A stretch of 64,000 nt of DNA from Antarcticibacterium sp. 1MA-6-2 (GTDB taxonomy: Bacteria; Bacteroidota; Bacteroidia; Flavobacteriales; Flavobacteriaceae): the NCBI RefSeq assembly GCF_021535135.1, contig NZ_CP091036.1, positions 682,001-746,000 on the forward strand. The letters run 5' to 3'. The stretch's first letter is position 1. The number at the start of each line of letters is the position of its first letter. The position numbers were made by a program, and so were the translations under genes. Positions 38,668-50,221 of this stretch are shown piece by piece. Under the pieces are notes generated by a model. It did not search any database, was not told the DNA's origin, and worked only from the letters and a program-made list of their open reading frames with translations.

Positions 38668-39921
38668 TTAGTTCTGAGCCTGTGGCTCTCCAAGCTTTTC
38701 CTGTATGGCATCTGCTTTTGCATTTTCTCCTAACTGGTAGTAGATATTCATTGTAGTACGCATTGCCTCACGGTTATCTGGATTATTTTCCATTACTTTT
38801 TCGAGGTATGGCAAAGCTTCACGATATATTTCTTTACGTTTTTCACCAAGTTCATCATACTTTTTAGTATCAGCTTTACTCATTCCAAGGCTGTTCATTT
38901 CTTCTACAATAGAGGCTTCTTTTGAAAGTATTGCAGCAGCAATGTTCAATCTTGCATCTGTCATAGTAGGATCAATTTCCAAAGCCTTTTTGTAATGCTT
39001 AATTGCTGTATCGTGATCACTAACTTCAAAAGCAGTCACCCCAAGGTTGTAAAACAAAGTAGGGTTCTTCGGATCTTTCTCTACAATACTCTCCATAATC
39101 TCACGATATTTTTCTTTATCCCCCATTTTGTAGTACATATCTGCTTCAGATTGTAATAGAGTCAAATCATCAGGATTTGCTTGTTTTGCAGCTTCCATAG
39201 CAGCGACAGCCTTGTCATTATTTCCTTCAGCAATGTAAATAAGGGCGATGTTTTTAGCTATTTCACCACTTTTCGCAGGAGTAACACGATCCTGAGGATT
39301 AATATATTCTCCAGATTTTACCATAAGATCTCTTTGAGCCTGGTTCATTACTTCTTCCTCTCCTGTAGCTTTATTAACAGCCACATATTCGGTTTCAATT
39401 CCGGTATATCCCAGATCCCTAAGAGTTTCGTAATACTTTAATGCAGTTTTATAATCCTGAGCATTAATAGCATTTGAAGCCGCATAATAAAGATATACAG
39501 TATCCTTATTGTTCAATTGGTAACCTGTATACAATTTTTCGGCAGCGCTGGAATAGTTTTCGGTATTTTGATCTTTAATAGCACTTTGAACCAGTGCATT
39601 TCCTACAGAAGCAAGACCATTTACTGCCTCATCACTTCCAAATTCCTGCGCTTTTTTGTAAGCTTCAGCTGCTGTTCTCAAATCCTCAACTGTTGCATTT
39701 TCTCCTGCTCCTAGATAAGCCTGACCTTTATATAAGTAAAAATCAGCTTTTACCTTATCATTCGCACCTGAAATGCTGGATTCTGCCTGTTGAAGAAGTG
39801 TTTTTGCTTCAGCATAACTACCTTTATCAAGAGCTTTACCTGCATCTCGAATCTCCTTCTTTTGAGCTACAGCAACCACCGATAAAAATGATAGTGCTAT
39901 AGAAAATAATTTAGTTTTCAT
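38668..39921 (-). CDS. Exported tetratricopeptide repeat protein
   Basis: 417 residues with the signal peptide MKTKLFSIALSFLSVVAVAQ. At least six TPR-like units are visible, for example ADFYLYKGQAYLGAGENA, PTLFYNLGVTAFEVSDHDTAIKHYKKALEIDPTMTDARLNIAAA and NREAMRTTMNIYYQLGENAKADA. It probably acts as a periplasmic or outer-membrane-associated scaffold; no catalytic domain is present. It lies 21 bp downstream of gyrA on the same strand and may be cotranscribed with it. Confidence 0.87.
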   Translation of the reverse strand: MKTKLFSIALSFLSVVAVAQKKEIRDAGKALDKGSYAEAKTLLQQAESSISGANDKVKADFYLYKGQAYLGAGENATVEDLRTAAEAYKKAQEFGSDEAVNGLASVGNALVQSAIKDQNTENYSSAAEKLYTGYQLNNKDTVYLYYAASNAINAQDYKTALKYYETLRDLGYTGIETEYVAVNKATGEEEVMNQAQRDLMVKSGEYINPQDRVTPAKSGEIAKNIALIYIAEGNNDKAVAAMEAAKQANPDDLTLLQSEADMYYKMGDKEKYREIMESIVEKDPKNPTLFYNLGVTAFEVSDHDTAIKHYKKALEIDPTMTDARLNIAAAILSKEASIVEEMNSLGMSKADTKKYDELGEKRKEIYREALPYLEKVMENNPDNREAMRTTMNIYYQLGENAKADAIQEKLGEPQAQN

Positions 39922-39942
39922 TGATTTTGGTTTTATGATTAT

Positions 39943-42478
39943 TTATTCTTCACTATCATTAGCAATTGTTGTGCCATCTCCTATAGCGTCATTGCTATCG
40001 GGAGTCACGGCATCATCCAGATCAACTTCACCCTCTTCATTTTGCATCACTTTTGCAACAGCTGCAATGGCATCATTTCCTTTAACTTTTATAAGTCTAA
40101 CTCCCTGAGTAGCTCTACCCATAACTCTTAAATTGTCCACACTCATCCTTATAGCCAAACCAGACCTGTTAATGATCATAAGATCATCACTATCTGTCAC
40201 ATTTTTTATAGCTACAAGTTCTCCTGTTTTTTCAGTTATAGATATAGTTTTAACACCCTTACCACCGCGGTTGGTAATCCTGTAATCCTCAAGTTTTGAA
40301 CGCTTTCCATAGCCATTGGATGACACCACCAGTACATCGGCTTCCTGGTCATTTACTGCAATCATTCCTACCACCTCATCCTTATCATCGGCTAAAGTAA
40401 TACCTCTTACTCCAGATGCGTTACGTCCCATTGGCCTTGTCTTGCTTTCCTCAAAACGTATGGCTTTACCACTTCTTATGGCCAGCATTACCTGGCTATT
40501 GCCTGTGGTAAGCTTTGCTTCAAGAAGTTCATCATCTTCACGAATGGTAATTGCATTGATCCCATTGATTCTTGGACGCGAATATTGCTCCAGAGAAGTT
40601 TTTTTCACCTGGCCTTTTTTTGTGGCCATAATAACATAGTGATTGTTGATATATTCCTCATCTTTGAGGTCCTGGGTACAAATGAAAGCTTTGACTTTGT
40701 CATCTGGCTCCAGGTTTATAAGGTTTTGAATTGCCCTGCCTTTTGAAGTTTTACTTCCTTCAGGAATTTCATAAACCCTCATCCAGAAACATTTTCCTTT
40801 TTGAGTAAAGAACAACATATACTGGTGATTTGTTCCTGCAAACAAGTGCTCAAGGAAATCTTCACTTCGAGTTGTAGAACCTTTTTGACCTACTCCTCCT
40901 CTATTCTGGGTTTTATATTCTGTAAGGGAAGTTCTTTTGATATACCCGGCATGGGAAATGGTAATAACCACCTGCTCATCGGGAATCATATCTTCTATAC
41001 TTAGATCGCCACCTAAGCATATTCAATTATAGATCTTCTCTCATCTCCATATTTAGATTTGATCTCCAGAAGTTCTTCTTTTATAACTTCCATTCTTCGC
41101 TCTTTACGGGCAAGAATATCTTTTAAATCTTCTATCGTCTTAAGAAGTTCGTCATATTCTGCACGTAATTTATCCTGCTCAAGACTCAGTAAGCTGTCTC
41201 AATCGCATTTCTACAATCGCCTTAGCCTGCAGTTCTGAAAGTTGGAATCGTTCTATTAATTTCGTTCTTGCCTCATCAGCATTTGAAGAGGATCTAATCA
41301 AGGCTATTACTTCATCTATATTATCTGAAGCAATGATTAATCCCTCTAAGATATGTGCTCTTTCTTCAGCCTTACGTAATTCATACGTAGTTCTTCTTAC
41401 CACTACATCATGCCTGTGCTCGACGAAGTGATAGATCATATCCTTAAGATTCAGCATCTCAGGTCGACCTTTTACAAGAGCTATATTATTAACACTGAAG
41501 CTTGTTTGAAGCGCAGTATGTTTATAAAGGGTGTTTAGAACAATATTTGGAATGGCATCCTTTTTAAGAATATAAACAATCCTCATCCCGTTTCTATCAG
41601 ATTCATCTCTTATAGAAGCAATTCCATCTATCCTCTTCTCGTTTACCAGATCTGCCGTCTTTTTGATCATTTCGGCTTTGTTCACCTGGTAGGGAATTTC
41701 AGTTACAATTATTGACTCTCTGCCATTTACTTCCTCTAGTGAAGATTTAGCACGAACCATAATTCTTCCACGTCCTGTTTTAAAGGCCTCTCTTACTCCA
41801 TCATATCCATAAATAGTACCACCTAGTTGGAAAATCGGGAGCTTTAATGTGAGTAATTAGTTCATCTATTTCTATATCGTTATTTTCAATATAGGCTACG
41901 GTGCCATCTATAACTTCAGAAAGATTATGTGGAGGCATATTGGTTGCCATACCAACGGCAATTCCACTGGCTCCGTTTACAAGCAGGTTTGGAACCCGGG
42001 TTGGCAGAACAGTTGGTTCTTCCAGGGTATCATCAAAATTTAATCTAAAGTCTACAGTCTCTTTGTCAATATCTGCCAGCATATCTTCTGCGATCTTACG
42101 CATTCTTGCCTCTGTGTATCGCATTGCAGCCGGACTATCGCCATCAACAGATCCAAAGTTACCCTGGCCATCAACAAGCATATAACGTAAGCTCCATTCC
42201 TGGGCCATACGAACCATAGTATCATAAACTGAAGTATCTCCGTGGGGATGGTATTTACCTAATACCTCTCCAACAATCCTGGCAGATTTTTTATGTGCAG
42301 TGTTGGAGCGTATTCCCAACTCATGCATTCCAAATAAGACTCTTCTATGCACTGGTTTTAAACCGTCACGAACATCAGGAAGAGCACGTGACACAATGAC
42401 CGACATTGAATAATCAATGTAGGCCGATTTCATTTCATCTTCAATGTTGATAGGAATTAATTTTTCTCCTTCAGCCAT
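39943..42478 (-). CDS. gyrA: DNA gyrase subunit A (three RCCGGY frame breaks)
   Basis: Breakage-reunion subunit of DNA gyrase, introducing negative supercoils with GyrB. The N-terminus is [39 protein letters not shown]. The active-site Tyr is in AAMRYTEAR, and the GyrA-box-like sequence [10 protein letters not shown] starts the C-terminal domain, whose six-bladed repeats follow ([22 protein letters not shown]). Breaks lie at 41821-41827 (ACTAGGT for ACCGGT, FPTGGTIYG), 41184-41190 (ACTGAGT for ACCGGT, LTGLEQ) and 41011-41018 (GCTTAGGT for GCCGGT, YAGGDLSI). The corrected length is about 840 residues. It ends with an acidic tail ([11 protein letters not shown]). Divergent from clpC. Confidence 0.96.
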
Positions 42479-42727
42479 ATTTATTACTTTAATTTAGTTC
42501 AAAAATCTAACGTGCCAATTTACGCATTTTGCTGTTGTTATTAGGCGTAACTGCTGGTGTTTTGGCAAATTTTATTAACAAATATTTAGGCTGCCGTGGT
42601 TAATAAGTTACCTAACTTGAATTTTGATTATTAAAAGTTATTTTGTCAATTAGCTTACGACATATTAATAGGTACAGTTTTTGAACCTTTGAATATGATT
42701 TAAAAATTTAAGAGAAAGGAAATTAAG

Positions 42728-45280
42728 ATGGATGATAATTTTTCACCCAAAGTCAAAGATGTCATAGCCTACAGTAAAGAGGAAGCTCTTAGGCTGGGTC
42801 ATGACTTTATAGGAACTGAGCATTTGATGCTTGGCCTACTTAGAGACGGAGACGGTAAAGCTATAAATATATTGAACGCCCTGGATATCGATCTTAGCCA
42901 TTTAAGGCGAAAAGTTGAAATTTTAAGTCCCGCTAATCCTGCTTCTGGTGCTATTTCTAATGAAAAGAAGAATTTGCATTTAACTCGGCAGGCAGAGCGA
43001 GCTTTAAAAACGACTTTCCTGGAAGCTAAACTTTTCCAAAGTTCATCTATAAATACAGCTCACCTACTGTTATGTATTCTCAGAAATGAGAACGACCCTA
43101 CAACAAAACTCCTTAATAAGCTAAAAATTGATTATGATGGGGTTAAAGACCAATTCAAATACATGATCACTAACGAAGACGACTTTTTGGAAGCGCCGCG
43201 AGCTGAATCCTTTAGCGATGAAGACAGCAGTACAGATGATGCTACAAAAGATAATCCCTTTAGCAGCACTACTGGCAAAACCAATAAGAAGTCAAAAACT
43301 CCTGTTTTGGACAACTTTGGCCGGGATCTAACTGCAATGGCCGAAATTGATAAGCTTGACCCCGTTGTTGGTAGAGAAAAGGAAATTGAAAGGGTAAGCC
43401 AAATTCTTAGCAGACGAAAGAAAAACAACCCCTTACTTATTGGAGAACCGGGTGTAGGTAAATCTGCAATTGCAGAAGGACTTGCTTTAAGAATAGTAAA
43501 GCGTAAGGTGTCACGGATACTTTTTGATAAGCGTGTAGTTACATTAGATCTGGCAAGTCTTGTAGCTTAGTACAAAATATCGGGGCCAGTTTGAGGAAAG
43601 AATGAAGGCTGTAATGAATGAACTCGAAAAGAATGATGACATCATTTTATTTATTGATGAAATTCATACTATAGTTGGTGCTTATGGTGCCACAGGAAGC
43701 CTTGATGCGAGCAACATGTTCAAACTGGCTTTAGCCAGAGGAGAAATTCAATGTATTGGTGCTACAACCCTGGATGAATACAGGCAGTATATTGAAAAAG
43801 ACGGGGCATTAGAGAGAAGATTTCAAAAGGTTATTGTAGAACCAACTTCTGTAGACGAGACCCTGGAGATCCTTAATAACATTAAGAATAAATATGAGGA
43901 GCACCACAACGTTTCTTACACCCCCGAAGCCATAGATGCCTGTGTTAAATTAACCAACAGGTATATGACCGACCGTTTTTTACCAGACAAGGCTATTGAT
44001 GCTCTTGATGAAGCAGGTGCCCGGGTACATATTACGAACATTGAAGTGCCTAAGCAAATTCTTGACCTTGAACGCAAATTGGAAGAGGTTCGTGAGAGTA
44101 AAAATGCCGTTGTTAAAAAGCAGAAATATGAAGAAGCTGCCAAATTAAGGGATGATGAAAAGAATCTTGAAAAGCAGTTATCTGTAGCCCAGGAAAAATG
44201 GGAAGAAGAGTCTAAAAAGCATAAAGAGACAGTTACTGAAGACCACGTTGCTGATGTTGTATCTATGATGACAGGTGTGCTTAGTTAACAGAATAGCTCA
44301 AACTGAAATTAATAAGCTCGCAGAATTACCAAAGCGTATTAAAGGTAAAGTTATTGGCCAGGATGACGCTGTAAATAAAGTAGTAAAAGCAATTCAACGT
44401 AACCGCGCAGGACTTAAAGATCCTAATAAACCAATTGGATCATTTATCTTTTTGGGACAAACCTGATGTTGGTAAAACACAACTTGCAAAGATTCTTGCA
44501 AAAGAATTATTTGATAATGAAGACACACTCATTAGAATTGATATGAGTGAGTATATGGAAAAATTCGCAGTTTCGAGATTAATTGGAGCGCCTCCGGGAT
44601 ATATTGGATATGAAGAAGGTGGACAATTGACTGAAAAAGTGCGCAGAAAGCCTTATGCGGTTCTTTTACTGGACGAGGTTGAAAAAGCTCACCCCGATGT
44701 TTTTAATATGCTTCTACAAGTCCTGGACGATGGGTATTTGACAGACAGTTTGGGTAGAAAGATTGACTTTAGGAATACCATAATCATTATGACTTCTAAT
44801 ATAGGTTCCAGAAAACTTAAAGATTTTGGACAGGGAGTGGGATTTGGTACTGCGGCAAAACGATCTCAAATTGATGAAAACACCCGAAGCGTAATTGAAA
44901 GTGCACTTAAAAAAGCCTTTGCACCGGAATTCTTGAACAGAATTGATGATGTAGTTATTTTTAATTCTTTAGAAAGAGAGGATATTCACAAGATCATTGA
45001 TATTGAGCTTAAGAAGTTATATGACAGGATTGGACTTATTGGATACCAATTAACCTTGAGCGATAAAGCCAAAGATTATATAGCTGAAAAAGGTTTTGAT
45101 AAAGATTATGGTGCAAGACCTTTAAACAGGGCTATTCAAAAATATATTGAAGATGTTCTTGCTGAAGAAATTATTACTTCAAACCTAAGTGAAGGAGATA
45201 AGATCTTTATGGATTTAGATGAGCCCAATGAGAAGCTTTCAATTAGCATTGAGAAAGCTGCAAAAGAAACAGAGTCATAA
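42728..45280 (+). CDS. clpC: ATP-dependent Clp protease ATPase ClpC (three RCCGGY frame breaks)
   Basis: Class I AAA+ unfoldase feeding ClpP. The double-Clp N domain starts [20 protein letters not shown]. The first ATPase domain has Walker A GEPGVGKS and Walker B LFIDEIHT; the UVR-like middle segment reads [15 protein letters not shown]; the second domain has Walker [13 protein letters not shown] and sensor TSNIGS. Breaks are at 43565-43571 (GCTTAGT for GCCGGT, LVAGTKYRG), 44279-44285 (GCTTAGT for GCCGGT, TGVPVNRI) and 44461-44467 (ACCTGAT for ACCGGT, GPTGVGKT, the second Walker A). The corrected length is about 850 residues. It is followed by a terminator. Confidence 0.96.
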
Positions 45281-45307
45281 ATCTCTGTTTTAATATGATA
45301 ATTTGTT

Positions 45308-45340
45308 AAATGCTTCCAGAGTAATTTGGAAGCATTTTTT
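45308..45340 (+). terminator. Intrinsic terminator after clpC
   Basis: 11-bp stem AAATGCTTCCA / TGGAAGCATTT with an 8-nt loop, followed by TTTT. It starts 27 bp after the clpC stop. Confidence 0.87.
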
Positions 45341-45430
45341 TATTATTTAACTCATAAAAATTTTTATTCTTCTAATTTCTCAAGAACATTAATTACTACA
45401 TTTGTTGCTCATGATTTCCCCTACAATCTT

Positions 45431-45802
45431 ATGACTAAATCGATTATTCACCTGGACTTTGGAAAAGTTTGGTTTAGAGAAAATATTCTTATTGCCGAAC
45501 TAAATGAAGGAATATTATTTGACGTTGATAACAACCGTCAACTTCTTGAAATAGGAAAAAATTTTTATGTAAATAAACCTTACGGTTATATCTCTCACAG
45601 GATCCATTCCTATGCTGTTAATCCAATGGTGTATCTGGAATCAGCCAATGTTGAAAACCTGAAGGCCATAGCTGTTGTTACTACGAACGACACCTGCAAA
45701 AAGAATACTTTACTTGAGCGGCAGTTCTATAAAGATGCTAATTCGTTTGAAGTCTTTGATACTTTAGACAATGCCTTTAACTGGATACAGCACAAAATTT
45801 AA
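45431..45802 (+). CDS. Conserved hypothetical protein (STAS/SpoIIAA-like)
   Basis: 123 residues from ATG 45431 (MTKSIIHLDFGKVWF); the frame is open further upstream, but that part runs through the clpC terminator. The pattern NILIAELNEGILFDVDNNRQLLEIG, then KAIAVVTTNDTCKKNTLLERQFYKDAN and FEVFDTLDNAFNWI is that of flavobacterial SpoIIAA-like proteins. It is cytoplasmic and has no known function. Its stop overlaps the convergent hutH stop by four bases. Confidence 0.72.
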   Translation: MTKSIIHLDFGKVWFRENILIAELNEGILFDVDNNRQLLEIGKNFYVNKPYGYISHRIHSYAVNPMVYLESANVENLKAIAVVTTNDTCKKNTLLERQFYKDANSFEVFDTLDNAFNWIQHKI

Positions 45803-47310
45803 TCAAAAAGTAAGTCTTCCTTTATTTCGAAAGAGTCTATAAAGCTTTTAGCATTTTTTATGTGAACAGCCATTACCTGGTCTTCCATAATTAAAGGAAC
45901 TCTTTTTCTAAAATCTCCAATTACCTTCTGAAGAATGGAGGATGTTCTTGAAGGCTCTCTAAAGTAAAGGGCCTGGGAAGCATTAAAAAGTTCTATTGAA
46001 AGAATGGTGGATAAGTTATCAAGTACCTTCAAAATTTTTGTAGCCCCATTTGCCCCCATGCTTACGTGATCCTCCTGCCCGTTTGAGGAAACTATAGAAT
46101 CTGTACTGGATGGATTTGCATATAGTTTATTCTGGCTAACAATACTGGCAGCGGTATATTGTGGAATCATAAATCCACTGTTGAGGCCCGGATTTTCAAC
46201 TAAAAAAGTAGGTAAACCCCTGAGACCTGATACCAGTTGGTAAATTCTTCTTTCAGAAATATTTCCTATTTCTGCCATAGCGATGGCGAGAAAATCCAAT
46301 CCAAGGGCCAGGGACTGTCCGTGAAAATTCCCTCCGGAGATTATTTTATTGGCATCAATAAAGATATTGGGATTGTCAGAAACTGAATTAATTTCGGTTT
46401 TAAAAGTCTTTCGCACAAAGGATAAAGTGTCTTTTGTTGCACCATGTACCTGCGGGATACATCTAAACGAATAAGGATCCTGCACAGTTTCCTTTTCTTT
46501 GACAGCAATTTCACTTCCTGCCAGAAATTCTCTTAATCTTTCTGCTGTTTTGATTTGTCCCCTGTGCGGTCTAACCATATGTACCAGTTCATCAAATGGA
46601 GACATATTACAATCAAAGGCATCAATAGATATAGCTCCAACAAGGTCGGCGAGGTAACACAATTTATAGGCTTTCAATAAAGCATATACACCGTGAGCAC
46701 TCATAAACTGGGTCCCGTTTAAGAGTGCCAAACCTTCTTTAGACCTCAGTTTTAAGGGTTCCCAGTTAAATTGCTTAAGAATTTCACCACCTTCAACAAT
46801 TTTATCTTCAAAATAAACTTCCCCCTTTCCTATTAATGGTAAAGCCAGGTGCGCCAAAGGCGCCAGGTCACCTGAAGCTCCAAGAGAACCTTGTTCATAA
46901 ATGACCGGGAGAATATCCCGGTTATAAAACTCAATTAATCTTTCTACTGTTTGAAGGGCAATACCCGAATGACCGTAGCTTAGAGATTGTATTTTTAAAA
47001 ACAACATCAGTTTTATAATGGGTTTTGCCACAAGATCTCCTGTACCACAGGCGTGTGACATTACTAGATTTTCCTGAAGCTCTGTAAGATTTTCAGCAGA
47101 AATTTTTACGTTACATAAAGAGCCAAAACCTGTATTAATACCGTAGATTGGTTTCTCATTCTTTTTTACCTTTTCATCCAGATAATTCCGGGATTTCTCA
47201 ATATTTGCCCGGGCTTCTTCACTTAATTCCAGCTTTTTATTTTCTTTGATAATGTTATAAATGATGTGCAGGTCTAAAACGTCTGAACTTATATAGTGAT
47301 AGGGCTCCAT
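45799..47310 (-). CDS. hutH: Histidine ammonia-lyase
   Basis: Deaminates histidine to urocanate, first step of histidine degradation. The MIO cofactor triad Ala145-Ser146-Gly147 is in GSLGASGDLAPLAHL, Tyr56 is in IYGINTGFG, and QDPYSFRCIPQVHGA carries the substrate-binding Arg. The length of 503 residues is normal. The other hut genes are not in the window, so this copy is isolated. Tyrosine ammonia-lyases share the fold; the HAL call rests on overall resemblance. Confidence 0.92.
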   Translation of the reverse strand: MEPYHYISSDVLDLHIIYNIIKENKKLELSEEARANIEKSRNYLDEKVKKNEKPIYGINTGFGSLCNVKISAENLTELQENLVMSHACGTGDLVAKPIIKLMLFLKIQSLSYGHSGIALQTVERLIEFYNRDILPVIYEQGSLGASGDLAPLAHLALPLIGKGEVYFEDKIVEGGEILKQFNWEPLKLRSKEGLALLNGTQFMSAHGVYALLKAYKLCYLADLVGAISIDAFDCNMSPFDELVHMVRPHRGQIKTAERLREFLAGSEIAVKEKETVQDPYSFRCIPQVHGATKDTLSFVRKTFKTEINSVSDNPNIFIDANKIISGGNFHGQSLALGLDFLAIAMAEIGNISERRIYQLVSGLRGLPTFLVENPGLNSGFMIPQYTAASIVSQNKLYANPSSTDSIVSSNGQEDHVSMGANGATKILKVLDNLSTILSIELFNASQALYFREPSRTSSILQKVIGDFRKRVPLIMEDQVMAVHIKNAKSFIDSFEIKEDLLFD

Positions 47311-47472
47311 TAAGGGGATATTTATTAGTTAATTCCAGGGTACAAAAACAGGATCTTCTGTTTCAAAATCTTAACCCAAAAGGTTTAATCTGTAAATTGG
47401 CCAATTAGAATTGATCATTTACATCATTAAACAAATGCAAAAATAAATTATAAATTTCCAAGTGAAAGCCCT

Positions 47473-48991
47473 TTAATTACCATTTTTAAACAAATCCTTA
47501 TAAGCTTCTCCAAGAAAACGGGTAAGATCCCCGGCTACCATACTTTCAAAACCCATAGAGGCTGCAGCCAGATCTCCTGCCCTGCCATGTAAATAAGTTC
47601 CAAAGACGGCAGCAATAAGAGGTTCATATTTTTGAGAGATGAGCCCGGTAATAATTCCTGCCAACACGTCACCAGCTCCTGCCGTAGCCATCCCGGGGTT
47701 TCCTGTGTTATTTACATATAGATCGTCGCCAGATACAATTATAGTGTGTGCATCTTTAAGAACAAGTATTAGTTCGTGTTTCCTGGAAAATTCCTTAGCC
47801 TTTTTAATTTTATGAAAATCGTCTTTCCACTCCCCTATTAACCTTTCCAGTTCTTTAGGATGTGGAGTTAAAACTGAGCCCTTAGGAACATAATCAATTA
47901 ATTTTTTATTTTTTGAAAGCATATTTAAACCATCAGCATCAATAACCAGAGGCTCCTTTAGCTTCTGAAGAAATTTTGCATAAGTTTCCAGGGTTTTTTC
48001 TGAAGTTCCTGCACCCATCCCGAAGCAAATTACGGAAGGCTGCATTTCTACCTGAATATTTTCGAGTTCTCTCTCGCCTGTATCTGTGATCACCATGGCC
48101 TCGGGAAGTACAGTTTGAAGGATTTCATAACCACAGGAGGGAGCATAAATTGTTACCATTCCTGCACTTAGCCTTCAAAGCCGCTGTAGCTGTAAGGGAA
48201 ATGCTGCCTATTTTTCCGTAGCTACCTCCCATGATAAGGCTATGGCCGTAATCTCCTTTATGAGAAAACTGCTTTCTTGGTTTGTAAAGATTAACTGCTT
48301 CAGATTTATTGATGAGTTGTGCCGCTGCAGGAGCCGATGCGAGATACTCACTGTCCAGACCAATGTCGAGGACCTGGAAATCACCAACATATTCTGCAGT
48401 GCCGGGAAGAAAGAAAACTAGTTTTGGGGCCTGGAAAGTAAGAGTAAAATTTGAATAAATAATTGCATCGTCTTTACCCGGAGGTTTATTTGAAAATAAA
48501 CCTGAAGGCATATCTATGGATAGAATAAAAGCTCCACTTTTATTAATATGCCTGATCAAAGTAGCCACCCAATCTTCTGCGGGCTTATTAAGACCAATTC
48601 CAAAAATAGCATCTATGACAAAATCTCCTTTAGCAATTTCAGGGAAATCATCTTCTCCCTTTAAAAGTATTGGCCATTTCTTGCTTATTTCCTGGAATCT
48701 ATTATAATTCAGCAGGAAATCCGGAGAACGTCTGTTGGTGAAATTTACTACATACACTTTTACATTATATCCCTCCTTTAAAAGTAATCTCCCTAAAACC
48801 AATCCGTCACCGCCATTATTTCCTATTCCACAAAATATTTTTATTGGCAAAGGATTATTATTTAGTCTTTTATGTACTTCCTCATAAACTTTAGTAGCGG
48901 CCCGTTCCATGAGTTGTTCTGATGTTATTCCTTGCTTTTCTATTGTCACTTTATCAGCTTCAGCCAAATGCTTAACATCAAAAATTTTCAT
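47473..48991 (-). CDS. nnr: Bifunctional NAD(P)H-hydrate epimerase / ADP-dependent dehydratase (one RCCGGY frame break)
   Basis: Repairs damaged NAD(P)H hydrates. The N-terminal YjeF_N epimerase half begins MKIFDVKHLAEADKVTIEKQGI with GIGNNGGDGLVLGRLL. The C-terminal carbohydrate-kinase-like dehydratase half carries HKGDYGHSLIMGGSYGKIGS, TPHPKELERL and GNPGMATAGAGDVLAGII (the catalytic GAGD motif). The frame breaks at 48166-48172, where GCCGGT reads GCTAAGT; corrected, ALKAGAGMVTIYAP is continuous. The start is ATG 48991; the longer frame from 49051 has no family support. The corrected length is about 506 residues. Confidence 0.93.
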
Positions 48992-49108
48992 ACGTTCTAG
49001 TTTTTCGGTTTCTTCAAATATAGGATATCCTGGGATCAGCCATTTCGGCACACTTATAATTTCTTTATAAATCTTCCTTAATTTACTTCTTAATCAGTCT
49101 GAAATAGA

Positions 49109-49116
49109 TAAATTTG
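49109..49116 (+). promoter_or_regulatory. Candidate -7 box TAAATTTG upstream of gcvT
   Basis: Matches TAnnTTTG, 17 bp before the gcvT ATG. The expected TTTG is not clear upstream (TTTA near 49082), so this is a partial match only. Confidence 0.3.
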
Positions 49117-49133
49117 CCCAAATTTTTACACAA

Positions 49134-50216
49134 ATGAAAGAAATTGCCCTTAATAAAATTCACCAGGATCTAAATGCTAAAATAGTTCCTTTTGCTGGTT
49201 ATAATATGCCTGTCTCTTACGAAGGAGTAAACAGTGAACACGAGACCGTAAGAAAAGGAGTGGGAGTTTTTGATGTTTCGCACATGGGGGAATTTTTAAT
49301 TACTGGCGAAAGTGCACTGGACCTCATTCAAAAAGTTTGCAGCAATGATGCTTCAAAACTTGTAGACGGCCAGGCGCAATATTCCTGTATGCCTAATGAA
49401 GAGGGTGGTATTGTAGATGACCTTATTGTTTACAGGATTAATTCTGAAAAATATTTATTGGTAGTTAACGCTTCAAATATCGAGAAAGACTGGAACTGGA
49501 TTGCACAACATAACACCATGGATGCAACCATGCGAGATCTATCGGACGAGTTTTCTTTACTGGCCATTCAGGGTCCAAAAGCAGCGGAAGCGATGCAGTC
49601 TCTTACTGAAGTAAATCTTAAGGAGATGAAATTCTACACTTTTGAGGTTGCAGAATTTGCAGGAGTAAAGAATGTAATTATTTCTGCTACCGGATATACG
49701 GGTAGTGGTGGTTTTGAAATTTATTTCAAGAATGATGATGCAGAAGAAATTTGGAACCGCGTAATGGAAGCAGGAGCAGATTATGGAATAAAACCTATTG
49801 GATTAGCAGCAAGAGATACCCTGCGACTGGAGATGGGATATTGCCTTTACGGAAATGATATAGATGACACCACCTCCCCTCTTGAAGCAGGCCTGGGCTG
49901 GATCACCAAGTTCACGAAAGACTTCATCAATGCAGATAATTTGAAGAGAGAAAAAGAAGAAGGTCCTAAACGAAAACTTATAGCATTTGAGCTGGATGAG
50001 AGAGGTATTCCACGACACGGCTATGAAATAGTAGATAAGAATGGCAGGATTATTGGCGTAGTCACATCAGGCACTATGTCACCGTCACTGGATAAAGGAA
50101 TAGGTTTAGGCTATGTTCCTTCAGAAATAGCTAAGAGTCAGGAAAAGATCTATATCCAAATAAGGAAAAAGGCTATTCCTGCAACCCAGGTGAAGTTGCC
50201 TTTTTATAAAGGATAA
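49134..50216 (+). CDS. gcvT: Glycine cleavage system T protein (aminomethyltransferase)
   Basis: Transfers the methylene group from the aminomethyl-lipoyl H protein to tetrahydrofolate. The N-terminus has [29 protein letters not shown], and the folate-binding Asp is in [35 protein letters not shown] and GIPRHGYEI are GcvT signatures. The length of 360 residues is normal. gcvH and gcvP are not in the window. It is followed five bases later by the RmlD-like gene, suggesting cotranscription. Confidence 0.95.
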   Translation: MKEIALNKIHQDLNAKIVPFAGYNMPVSYEGVNSEHETVRKGVGVFDVSHMGEFLITGESALDLIQKVCSNDASKLVDGQAQYSCMPNEEGGIVDDLIVYRINSEKYLLVVNASNIEKDWNWIAQHNTMDATMRDLSDEFSLLAIQGPKAAEAMQSLTEVNLKEMKFYTFEVAEFAGVKNVIISATGYTGSGGFEIYFKNDDAEEIWNRVMEAGADYGIKPIGLAARDTLRLEMGYCLYGNDIDDTTSPLEAGLGWITKFTKDFINADNLKREKEEGPKRKLIAFELDERGIPRHGYEIVDKNGRIIGVVTSGTMSPSLDKGIGLGYVPSEIAKSQEKIYIQIRKKAIPATQVKLPFYKG

Positions 50217-50221
50217 TTCTA